This document shows positions 49,533 through 62,100 of a DNA stretch of 64,000 nt, one piece after another. Below the pieces are notes generated by a model that saw only the letters and a list, made by a program, of their open reading frames with translations, was not told where the DNA came from and made no database searches. This DNA comes from Megalopta genalis. Lineage: Eukaryota > Arthropoda > Insecta > Hymenoptera > Halictidae. The position numbers and the translations under genes are program-made. Numbering within the stretch: the first letter of the stretch is position 1; every line of letters starts with the position of its first letter. The stretch covers positions 124,001 through 188,000 of the forward strand of contig NW_027476515.1 in the NCBI RefSeq assembly GCF_051020955.1. The letters run 5' to 3'.

Positions 49533-51024
49533 TCATGCGAAACACATGATTTAGCTTCAAATCAGTGAGACGTAGAAGGCTTAGCTTCAAATCCAAGCGA
49601 AACAAATGGTATAGATTCAGATACTCGTGATAAACATGATTTAGCTTCAACTGCATGCGAAACGTACGAGTTAGCTTCAAATCCAAGGGAAACACATGAT
49701 TTTGCTTCAAATCAATGCGAAGTAGAAGGCTTAGCGACAAATCAATGCGAAACAAATGATTTAGCTTCAAATACATGCGATATAAGTGATATAGCTTCAA
49801 ATGCAGGCGGAACAAACAGTTAGCTTCAAATTCATGCGAAAGACATGATTTAGCTTCAAATCAATGCGAAGTTAAAGGCTTAGCTTCAAATCCATGCGAA
49901 ACAAACGAGTCAGCTTCAAATCCATGCGGAACACATGATTTAGATTCAAATCAATGCGAAGTAGAATGCTTAGTTTCAATCCCAAGCGAAACGAATGATT
50001 GAGCTTCAAATACTTGTCAATACATGTGATATAGCTTCGAATGCAGGCGAAACAATCGAGTTAGCATCACATCCATGCGAAACACATGATTTAGCTTCAA
50101 ATCAATGCGAAGTAGAAGGCTTAGTTTCAAATCGAAGCGAAACACATGATTTAGCTTCAAATCAATGCGAAGTAGAAGGGTTAGTTTCAAATCCGAGCGA
50201 AACACATGATTTAGATTCAAATACTTGCGATATAAATGAAATAACTTCTAATGCAGACGAACGAACGAGTTATCTTCAAATTGAAGCGAAACACATGATT
50301 TAGCTTCAAATCAGTGCGATGTAGAAGGCTTAGCTTCAAATCCAAGCGAAACAAATGGTATAGATTCAGATGATTGTGATAAACATGATTTAGCTTCAAC
50401 TGCATGCGAAACAGACGAGTCAGCTTCAAATCCAAGCGAAACACTTGGTTTAGCTTCAAATCAATGTGATGTAGATGGTTTAGCTTCAAATCCATGCAAA
50501 ACGAATGATTTAGCTTCAAGTGCTTGCGATATAAGTGATATAGCTTCAAATGAAGGCGAAACAAATGAGTTAGCTTCAAATCCATGTGAAACGCAATATT
50601 TAGCTTCAAATCAATGCGAAGTAGAAGGCTTATCTTCAAATCCAAGCGCAACAAATGCTTGAGATTCAGATACTTGTGATAGACATGATTTAGCTTCAAA
50701 TCAAGCGAAGTAGAAGGCTTAGCTTCAAATCCGAGCGAAACACATGATTTAGATTCAAATACTTGCGAAATAAATGAAATAGCTTCAAATGCAGTCCAAA
50801 CGAACGAGATATCTTCAAATTCATGCGAAACACATGATTTAGCTTCAAATCAATGCGAAGTTAAAGGCTTAGCGTCATATCCATGCGAAACAAATGATTT
50901 AGCTTCAAATCAGTGCGATGTAGAAGGCTTAGCTTCAAATCCAAGCGAAACAAATGGTATAGATTCAGATACTCGTGATAAACATGATTTAGCTTCAACT
51001 GCATGCGAGACAAACGAGTTAGCT
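49533..51024 (+). repeat. 1.5-kb duplication, copy 2
   Basis: Partner of 45,615-47,107. It ends near 51,024, at or within a few units of the start of the next duplication block. Confidence 0.8.
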
Positions 51025-53865
51025 TCAAATCCAAGCGAATCACGTGATTGGGCTTCAAATTAATGCAATGTAGAAGGCTGATCTCAGAATCCACTCGAAA
51101 CAGATTGTTTAGCTTCAAATCCATGCGAAACACATGATTTAGCTTTAAAACAATGCGAAGTAGAAGGCTTATCTTCGAATCCATGCGAAACAAATGGTTT
51201 AGGTTCAAATACTTGTGATATACATGATTTTGATTCAAATGCAGGCGAAACAACCGAGTTAGTTTCAAATCCATGCGAAACACATGATTTATCTTCAAAT
51301 CAATGCGAAGTAGAAGGCTTATCTTCAAATCCATGCGTAACAAATGGTTTAGCTAGAAATACTTGTGATATACATGATTTAGTTTCAACTGCATGCGAAA
51401 CCAACGAGTTAGCTTCAAATACAAGCGAAACACATGATTCCGCTTCAAATCAATGCGAAGTATAAGGCTTAGCTTCAAATCCATTCGAATCAAATGCTTT
51501 TGCTTCAAATACTTGTGATATACATGATTTACATTCAACAGCAAGCGAAACAAACGAGTTAGCTTCAAATCCAAGCGAATCACGTGATTGAGCTTCAAAT
51601 TAATGCGATGTAGAAGGCTGATCTCAGAATCCACTCGAAACAGATTGTTTAGCTTCAAATCCATGCGAAACACATGATTTAGCTTTAAAACAATGCGAAG
51701 TAGAAGGCTTATCTTCGAATCCATGCGGAACAAATGGTTTAGCTTCAAGTACTTGTGATATACATGATTTACCTTCAACTGCATGCGAAACAAACGAATT
51801 AGCTTAAAATCCAAGCGAAACAAATGATTCAGTTTCAAATCAACGCGAAGTAGTAGGCTTAGCTTCAAATCCATTCGAATCAAATGGTTTAACTTCAAAT
51901 ACTTGTGATATACATGATTTAGATTCACCTGCATGCGAAACAAACGAGTTAGCTTCAGATCCAAGCGAAACACTTGATTTAGCTTCAAATCAATGCGAAG
52001 TTGAAGGCTTACCTTCAAATCCATGCGAAACAAATGGTTTAGCTTCAAATACTTGTGATATACGTGACTAAGCTTCAAATGCAGGCGATACAATCGAGTT
52101 AGCTTCAAATACATGCGAAACAGATGATTTAGCTTCAAATTCATTCGAAACACATGATTCAGCTTCAAATCAATGCGAAGTTAAAGGCTTAGCTTCAAAT
52201 CCAAGCCAGACCAATGATTTACCTTCAAATAAATGCGAATATAAGTGATATAGCTTCAAATGCAGGCGAAGCAAACGAGTTAGCTTCAAATCCATGCGGA
52301 ACTTATGATTTGCTTCAAATCATGCGAAGTAGAAGGTTTAGCTTCAAATCCGTGCGAAACACATGATTTAGATTCAAATACTTGCGATATAAATGAAATA
52401 ACTTCAAATGCAGACGAACGAACGAGTTATCTTCAAATTCATGCGAAACACATGATTTAGCTTCAAATACTTGAGATATAAGTGATATAGCTTCAAATAC
52501 TTGCAATATAAGTGATATAGCTTCAAATGCTGGCGGAACAAACGAGTTAGCTTCAAATCCATGCGAAACATATGATTTAGCTTCAAATGAATGGGAAGTC
52601 GAAGGCTTAGCTTCAAATCCATGCGAATCAAATGGTTTAGCTTCAAATTCTTGTGATATAAATGATTTAGATTCAGCAGCATGCGAAACAAACGAGTTAG
52701 CTTCAACTCCATGCGCAACACATGATTTAGCTTCAATGCGATGTAGAAGGCTTATCTACGAATCCATGCGAAACAAATGGTTTAGCTTCAAATACCTGTG
52801 ATATACATGATTTATATTCAACTGCATGCGATACAAACGAGATAGCTTTAAATCCATGCGAAACAGATGATTTAGATTAAAATCAATGCGAAGTATAAGG
52901 CTTATCTTCAAATCTATGCGAATAAAATGGTTGATCTTCAAATACTTGGGATATACATAATTCAGCTTCAACTGCATGCGTAACATACGAGTTAGCTTCA
53001 AATCTATGCGAAACACATGATTTAGCTTCAAATTGATTCCAAACACATGTTTTAGCCTAATATTCATGCGAAACAAATGGTTCAGCATCAAATACTTGTG
53101 ATATACATGATTTAGCTTCAACTGCATGTGAAACGAACGTGTTAGTTACAAATTCAAGAGAAACACATGATTCAGTTTCAAATAAAAGCGATGTAGATGG
53201 CATAGCATCAAATCCATACGAATCAAATGGTTTAGCTTCAAATACTTGTGATATACATTATTTAGCTTCAACTGCATGCGATACAGACGAGTTAGCTTCA
53301 AATCCATGCGAAACACATGATTTAGCTTCAAATCAATGCGAAGTAGAAGGCTTATGTTCGAATCCATGCGAAACACATGGTTCAGCTAGAAATAATTGTG
53401 ATATACATGATTTAGCTTCAAATGCAGTTGATACAATCGAGTTAGCTTCAAATCCAAGCGAAACACATAACTTAGCTTCTAATCAACGCGAAGCAGAAGG
53501 CTTATCTTCGAATCCAGGCGAAACACATGTTTAGCTTCAAATATTTGTGATATACATGATTTAGGTCCAACTGCATGCGAAACAAACGAGTTAGCTTCAA
53601 ATCCAAGCGAAACACATGATTTATCTTCAAATCAATGCGAAGTAGAAGGCTTAGCTTCAAATCCATGCGCACCAAATGGTTTAGCTTCAAATTCTTGTGA
53701 TATACATGATTTAGATTCAACAGCATGCGAAACAAACGAGTTAGCTTCAACTCCATGCGCAACACATGATTTTGCTTCAAATCAATGCGAAGTAGAAGGC
53801 TTATGTTCGAATCCATGCGAAACAAATGGTTTAGCTTCAAATACCTGTGATATACATGATTTAGC
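51000..53865 (+). repeat. 2.9-kb duplication, copy 1
   Basis: Matches 54,528-57,544. The offset is 3,528, rising by exactly 150 at 52,080/55,608 and by 1 near 52,311. Within it, 51,040-51,250 and 51,580-51,740 are also related (offset 540), marked by GATCTCAGAATCCACTCG. Confidence 0.87.
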
Positions 53866-54527
53866 TTCAACTGCATGCGAAACAAACTTGTTAGCATCAA
53901 ATCGAAGCGAAACACATGATTTAGCTTCATATCAATGCGAGGTAGAAGGCTTAGCTTCAAATACAAGCGGAACACATGATTCAGCTACAAATCAATGCGA
54001 CGAAGAATGCTTAGCTTCAAATCCATGCGAAACAATAGGTTTAGCTTCTAATACTTGTGATATACATGATTTAGCTTCAACTGCATGTGGAACAAACGAG
54101 TTAGCTTAAAATCCATTCCAAACACATGATTTAGCTTTTACTCAATGCGAAGTAGAAGGCTTATCTTCGAATCCATGCGAAACTAAGTGTATAGCTTCAA
54201 ATACCTGTGATATACATGATTTAGCTTCAACTGCATACGAAACAAGTTAGCGTCAAATCCAAGCGAATCACATGATTTAGCTTCAAATCAATGCGATGTA
54301 GAAGGCTGATCTCCGAATCCACACGAAACAGATTGTTTAGCTTCAAATTCTTTTGATATACATGATTTAGCTTCAACAGCATACGAAACAAACGTGTTAG
54401 CTTCAAATCCATGCGAAACACATGATTTAGCTTCAATTCATTGCGAAGTAGTAGGCTTATCTTCGAATCCATGCGAAACAAACGGTTTAGCTTCAAATAC
54501 CTGTGATATACATGATTTAGCTTCAAC
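53866..54527 (+). repeat. Spacer satellite between the two 2.9/3.0-kb copies
   Basis: Ordinary A-E units, including a near-consensus HOR at 54,397-54,546. No gene or other element. Confidence 0.85.
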
Positions 54528-54546
54528 TGCATGCGAAACAAACGAG
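54397..54546 (+). repeat. Representative 150-bp HOR (A-B-C-D-E)
   Basis: A near-consensus example: A 54,397-54,426, B 54,427-54,456, C 54,457-54,486, D 54,487-54,516, E 54,517-54,546. The in-frame plus-strand translation gives five decapeptides sharing L-[AS]-S-[NT]-x-C-[ED]. Another clear example is 902-1,051. Confidence 0.9.
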
Positions 54547-57544
54547 TTAGCTTCAAATCCAAGCGAATCACGTGTTTGAGCTTCAAATTAATGCGATGTA
54601 GAAGGCTGATCTCAGAATCCACTCGAAACAGATTGTTTAGCTTCAAATCCATGCGAAACACATGATTTAGCTTTAAAACAATGCGAAGTAGAAGGCTTAT
54701 CTTCGAATCCATGCGAAACAAATGGTTTAGGTTCAAATACTTGTGATATACATGATTTTGATTCAAATGCAGGCGAAACAACCGAGTTAGTTTCAAATCC
54801 ATGCGAAACACATGATTTATCTTCAAATCAATGCGAAGTAGAAGGCTTATCTTCAAATCCATGCGTAACAAATGGTTTAGCTAGAAATACTTGTGATATA
54901 CATGATTTAGTTTCAACTGCATGCGAAACCAACGAGTTAGCTTCAAATACAAGCGAAACACATGATTCCGCTTCAAATCAATGCGAAGTATAAGGCTTAG
55001 CTTCAAATCCATTCGAATCAAATGCTTTTGCTTCAAATACTTGTGATATACATGATTTACATTCAACAGCAAGCGAAACAAACGAGTTAGCTTCAAATCC
55101 AAGCGAATCACGTGATTGAGCTTCAAATTAATGCGATGTAGAAGGCTGATCTCAGAATCCACTCGAAACAGATTGTTTAGCTTCAAATCCATGCGAAACA
55201 CATGATTTAGCTTTAAAACAATGCGAAGTAGAAGGCTTATCTTCGAATCCATGCGGAACAAATGGTTTAGCTTCAAGTACTTGTGATATACATGATTTAC
55301 CTTCAACTGCATGCGAAACAAACGAATTAGCTTAAAATCCAAGCGAAACAAATGATTTAGTTTCAAATCAACGCGAAGTAGTAGGCTTAGCTTCAAATCC
55401 ATTCGAATCAAATGGTTTAACTTCAAATACTTGTGATATACATGATTTAGATTCACCTGCATGCGAAACAAACGAGTTAGCTTCAGATCCAAGCGAAACA
55501 CTTGATTTAGCTTCAAATGAATGCGAAGTTGAAGGCTTACCTTCAAATCCATGCGAAACAAATGGTTTAGCTTCAAATACTTGTGATATACGTGACTAAG
55601 CTTCAAATGCAGGCAAAACATACGAGTTAGCTTCAATTCCATGAAAAACACATCATTTAGCTACAAATTAATTCGAAACATATGGTATAGGTTAAAATCC
55701 ATGCGAAACGAATAGTTTAGCTTCAAATGCTTGTGATATACATGATATAGCTTCAAATGCAGGCGATACAATCGAGTTAGCTTCAAATACATGCGAAACA
55801 GATGATTTAGCTTCAAATTCATTCGAAACACATGATTTAGCTTCAAATCAATGCGAAGTTAAAGGCTTAGCTTCAAATCCATGCGAGACCAATGATTTAC
55901 CTTCAAATAAATGCGAATATAAGTGATATAGCTTCAAATGCAGGCGAAGCAAACGAGTTAGCTTCAAATCCATGCGGAACTTATGATTTAGCTTCAAATC
56001 ATGCGAAGTAGAAGGCTTAGCTTCAAATCCGTGCGAAACACATGATTTAGATTCAAATACTTGCGATATAAATGAAATAACTTCAAATGCAGACGAACGA
56101 ACGAGTTTTCTTCAAATTCATGCGAAACACATGATTTAGCTTCAAATACTTGAGATATAAGTGATATAGCTTCAAATACTTGCAATATAAGTGATATAGC
56201 TTCAAATGCTGGCGGAACAAACGAGTTAGCTTCAAATCCATGCGAAACATATGATTTAGCTTCAAATGAATGGGAAGTCGAAGGCTTAGCTTCAAATCCA
56301 TGCGAATCAAATGGTTTAGCTTCAAATTCTTGTGATATAAATGATTTAGATTCAGCAGCATGCGAAACAAACGAGTTAGCTTCAACTCCATGCGCAACAC
56401 ATGATTTAGCTTCAATGCGATGTAGAAGGCTTATCTACGAATCCATGCGAAACAAATGGTTTAGCTTCAAATACCTGTGATATACATGATTTATATTCAA
56501 CTGCATGTGATACAAACGAGATAGCTTTAAATCCATGCGAAACAGATGATTTAGATTAAAATCAATGCGAAGTATAAGGCTTATCTTCAAATCTATGCGA
56601 ATAAAATGGTTGATCTTCAAATACTTGGGATATACATAATTCAGCTTCAACTGCATGCGTAACATACGAGTTAGCTTCAAATCTATGCGAAACACATGAT
56701 TTAGCTTCAAATTGATTCCAAACACATGTTTTAGCCTAATATTCATGCGAAACAAATGGTTCAGCATCAAATACTTGTGATATACATGATTTAGCTTCAA
56801 CTGCATGTGAAACGAACGTGTTAGTTACAAATTCAAGAGAAACACATGATTCAGTTTCAAATAAAAGCGATGTAGATGGCATAGCATCAAATCCATACGA
56901 ATCAAATGGTTTAGCTTCAAATACTTGTGATATACATTATTTAGCTTCAACTGCATGCGATACAGACGAGTTAGCTTCAAATCCATGCGAAACACATGAT
57001 TTAGCTTCAAATCAATGCGAAGTAGAAGGCTTATGTTCGAATCCATGCGAAACACATGGTTCAGCTAGAAATAATTGTGATATACATGATTTAGCTTCAA
57101 ATGCAGTTGATACAATCGAGTTAGCTTCAAATCCAAGCGAAACACATAACCTAGCTTCTAATCAACGCGAAGCAGAAGGCTTATCTTCGAATCCAGGCGA
57201 AACACATGTTTAGCTTCAAATATTTGTGATATACATGATTTAGGTCCAACTGCATGCGAAACAAACGAGTTAGCTTCAAATCCAAGCGAAACACATGATT
57301 TATCTTCAAATCAATGCGAAGTAGAAGGCTTAGCTTCAAATCCATGCGCACCAAATGGTTTAGCTTCAAATTCTTGTGATATACATGATTTAGATTCAAC
57401 AGCATGCGAAACAAACGAGTTAGCTTCAACTCCATGCGCAACACATGATTTTGCTTCAAATCAATGCGAAGTAGAAGGCTTATGTTCGAATCCATGCGAA
57501 ACAAATGGTTTAGCTTCAAATACCTGTGATATACATGATTTAGC
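54528..57544 (+). repeat. 3.0-kb duplication, copy 2 (one HOR longer)
   Basis: Partner of 51,000-53,865 with an extra 150 bp at 55,609-55,758. The extra segment starts and ends at CTTCAAATGCAGGC, the natural recombination point. Confidence 0.87.
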
Positions 57545-57660
57545 TATAAATGCATGCGAAACAAACGAGTTATCTTCAAATCCATGCGAAACACATGATT
57601 TAGCTTCCAATCAATGCGAAGTAGAAGTCTTATATTCGAATCCATGCGAAACAAATGGTT
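57361..57660 (+). repeat. 300-bp tandem duplication, copy 1
   Basis: Two HORs, repeated at offset 300 as 57,661-57,960 with few substitutions. It straddles the right edge of the 3.0-kb block. Confidence 0.85.
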
Positions 57661-57960
57661 CAGCTTCAAATAATTGTGATGTACATGATTTAGATTCAAC
57701 AGCATGCGAAACAAACGAGTTAGCTTCAACTCCATGCGCAACACATGATTTTGCTTCAAATCAATGCGAAGTAGAAGGCTTATGTTCGAATCCATGCGAA
57801 ACAAATGGTTTAGCTTCAAATACCTGTGATATACATGATTTAGCTCTAAATGCATACGATACAAACGAGTTAGCTTCAAATCCATGCGAAACACATGATT
57901 TAGCTTCCAATCAATGCGAAATAGAAGGCTTATATTCGTATCCATGCGAAACAAATGGTT
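57661..57960 (+). repeat. 300-bp tandem duplication, copy 2
   Basis: Second copy of 57,361-57,660. Shared markers are TATGTTCGAATCC and CTCCATGCGCAACAC. Confidence 0.85.
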
Positions 57961-59130
57961 TAGCTTCAAATCAATGCGAAGTAGAAGACTTAGCTTCAAA
58001 TACATGAGAAACAAATGTTTTATCTTCAAACACTTGCGAGTATAAGTGATATAGCTTCAAATTCAGGCGAAACAAACGAGTTAGCTTCAAATCCATGCGA
58101 AACATATGATTTAGCTTCAAATGAATGGGAAGTCGAAGGCTTAGCTTCAAATCCATGCGAATCAAATGGTTTAGCTTCAAATACTTGTGATGTACATGAT
58201 TTAGTTTCAACTGCATGCGAAACAAACGAGTTAGCTTCAAATCCATGCGGAACTTATGATTTAGCTTCATATCATGCGAAGTAGAAGGCTTAGCTTCAAA
58301 TCCGTGCGAAACACATGATTTAGATTCAAATACTTGCGATATAAATGAAATAAATTCAAATGCAGACGAACGAATGAGTTATCTTCAAATTCATGCAAAA
58401 CACACGATTTAGCTGCAAATCAGTTCGACGTAGAAGGCTCAGCTTCAAATCCAAGCGAAACAAATGGTTTAGATTCAGACACTTGTGATAAACATGATTT
58501 AGCTTCAACTGCATGCGAAACAAACGAGTTAGCTTCCAATCCAAGAGAAACACATGATTTAGCTTCAAATCATGCGAAGTAGAAGACTTAGATTCAAATA
58601 ATTGTGATATACGTGATTTAGCTTCAACTGCATGCGAAACATACGAGTTAGCTTCAAATCCATGCGAAGTAGTAGGACTATCTTCAAATACATGAGAAAC
58701 AAGTGATTTACCTTCAGATAATTGCGACATAAGTGATATAGCTTCAACTACAGGGGAAAAAATCGAGTTAGTTCCAAATCCATGCGAAACACACGATGTA
58801 GCTACAAATTCATACAAAACACATGGATTAGCTTAATATGCATGCGTAACAAATGGTTTAGCTTCAAATCAAAGCGAAACAAATGGTATAGATTCAGATA
58901 CTTGTGATAAACATGATTTAGCTTCAAATCATGCGAAGTAGAAGGCTTAGCTTCAAATCCGAGCGAAACACATGATTTAGATTCAAATACTTGCGATATA
59001 AGTGAAATAACTTCTAATGCAGACGAACGAACGAGTTATCTTCAAATTGAAGCGAAACACATGATTTAGCTTCAAATCATACGAAGTAGAAGGCTTAGCT
59101 TCAAATCCGTGCGAAACACACGATTTAGCT
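57961..59130 (+). repeat. HOR/D' stretch containing the 58.2-58.9 kb copy of the 0.7-kb block
   Basis: 58,225-58,924 is the partner of 48,651-49,350. The flanks are mixed standard and D' units. No gene. Confidence 0.8.
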
Positions 59131-62100
59131 TCAAATACTTGCGAATATAAGTGATATAGCTTCAAAAGCAAGGTGAGAGAAACGTGTTAGCTTCAAATCC
59201 ATGCTGCTGAAATGATTTAGCTCCAAATCAATGCGAAGTAGAAGGCATAGCTTGAAATCCATGGAAATCAAATGGTTTAGCTTCAAATACTTGTGATATA
59301 CATGATTTAGCTGCAACAGCATGCGAAACAAACGAGTTAGATTCAAATACCATGCGAAAACATGATTTAGCTTCAAATCAATGCGAAGGAAAGGGGTGAT
59401 CTTCTAATCCATGCTAATCAAATGGTTCATATACAAATACTTGTGATATACATGATTTAGCTTCAACAGCGTGCGAAACAAACGAGTTAGCTTTAAATCC
59501 ATGCGAAACACATGATTTAGCTCCAAATCAATGCGAAGTAGAAGGCATAGCTTCAAATCCATGGAAATGAAATGGTTTAGCTTCAAATACTTGTGATATA
59601 CATGATATAGCTTCAAATGCAGGCGAAACGAACAAGTTGGCTTTAAATCCATGCGAAACACATGATTTAGCTACATATCAATGCGAAGTAGAAGGCTTAG
59701 CTTCAAATTAATGAGAAACTAATGATTTAGCTTCAGATACTTGCGATATAAGTGTCTGATATTCAACTGCATGCGAAACAAACGGGTTATCTTCAAATCC
59801 ATGCGAAACATATGATTTACCTTCAAATCAATGAGATGTAGAAGGCTTAGATTCATATCCATGCGATACGAATGATTTAGCTTCAAATACTTGCTAATAC
59901 AAGTGATATAGCTTCAAATGCAGGCGAAACAAACGAGTTACCTTCAGATCCATGTGAAACACATGATTTAGCTTCAAATCAATGCGAAGACGAATTCTTA
60001 TCTTGAAATACATGCGAAACGAATGATTTAGCTTCAAATACTTGCGAATATAAGTGATATAGCTTCAAAAGCAAGGTGAAAGAAACGTGTTAGCTTCAAA
60101 TCCATGCTGCTGAAATGATTTAGCTTCAAATCAATGCGAAGTAGGAGGCAGATCTTCGAATCCATGCGGAACAAATGGTTTAGCTTCACATACTTGTGAT
60201 ATACATGATTTAGCTTCAACAGCGTGCGAAACAAACGAGTTAGCTTCAAATCCATGCGAAACACATGATTTAGCTTCAAACCAATGCGAAGTAGAAGGGT
60301 TATCTTTGAATCCATGGAAATCAAATGGTTTAGCTTCAAATACTTGTGATATACATGATTTAGCTTCAACAGCATGCGAAACAAACGAGATAGATTCAAA
60401 AACCATGCGAAACACATGATTTAGCTTCAAATCAATGCGAAGAAAAGGGGTGATCTTCTAATCCATGCTAATCAAATGGTTCATATACAAATACTTGTGA
60501 TATACATGATTTAGCTTCAACAGCGTGCGAAACAAACGAGTTAGCTTTAAATCCATGCGAAACACATGATTTAGCTCCAAATCAATGCGAAGTAGAAGGG
60601 AAAGCTTCAAATCCATGGAAATCAAATGGTTTAGCTTTAAATACTTGTGATATACATGATTTAGCTTCAACAGCATGCGAAACAAACGAGTTAGCTTCAA
60701 ATCCATGCGAAACACATGATTTAGCTTCAAACCAATGCGAAGTAGAAGGGTTATCTTTGAATCCATGCGAAACAAATGGTTTAGCTTCAAACGCTTGTGA
60801 TATACATGATTTAGCTTCAACAGCATGCGAAACAAACGAGATAGCTTCAAAAACCATGCGAAACACATGATTTAGCTTCAAATCGATGCGAAGTAGAAGG
60901 CTTATCTACGAATCCATGCGAAACAAATGGATTAGCTGCATATGCTTGTGATATACATGATTCAGCATCAACTGCATGCGAAACAAACGAGTTAGCTTCA
61001 AATCCAGGGGAAGCACATGATTTAAATTCGTATCAATGCGAAGTAGAAGGCTTCGATTCACATCCAAGCGAAACAAATGGATTAGCTTCAAATACTTGTG
61101 ATATACATGATTTAGCTTCAACTGCATGAGAGACAAACGAGACAGCTTCAAATCCTGGGGAAGCACATGATTTAAATTCGAATCAATGCGAAGTAGAAGG
61201 CATAGCTTCGAATCCATGCGAAACAAATGGTTAAGCTTCAAATACTTGTGATATACATGATTTAGCTTCAACAGCATGCGAAACAAACGAGTTAGCTTCA
61301 AATCCATGCGGAACACATGATTTAGCTCCAAATCAATGCGAAGTATGAGGCTTATATTCAAATCCATGCGAAACAAATCGTTTAGCTTCAAATACTTGTG
61401 ATATACATGATTTAGCTTCAACTGCATGCGAAACAAACGAGTTAGCTTCTAATCCATGCGCAACACATGATTTAGCTTCAAATCAATGCGAAGTAGAAGG
61501 GTTATCTTCGAATCCATGCGAAACAAATGGTTTAGCTTCAAACACTTGTGATATCCATGATTTAGCTTCAACTGCATGCGAAACAACGAGTTAGCTTTAA
61601 ATCCATGCGAAACACATGATTTAACTCCAAATCAATGCGAAGTGGAAGACTGATCTTTGAATCAATGCGAAACACATGATTTAGCTTCAAATCAATGCGA
61701 AGTAGAAGGGTTATCTTCGAATCCATGCGAAACAAATGATTTAGCTTCAAACACTTGTGATATACATGATTTAGCTTCAACTGCATGCGAAACAAACGAG
61801 TTAGCTTTAAATCCATGCGAAACACATGATTTAGCTCCAAATAAATGCGAAGTAGAAGGCATAGCTTCAAATCCATGGAAATCAAATGGTTTAGCTTAAA
61901 ATACTTGTGATATACATGATTTAGCTTCAACAGCATGCGAAACAAACGAGTTAGCTTCAAACCCATGCGGAACACATGATTTAGCTCCAAATCAATGCGA
62001 AGTAGGAGGCATAGCTTCAAATCCATGGAAATCAAATGGTTTAGCTTAAAATACTTGTGATATATATGATTTAGCTTCAACAGCATGCGAAACAAACGAG

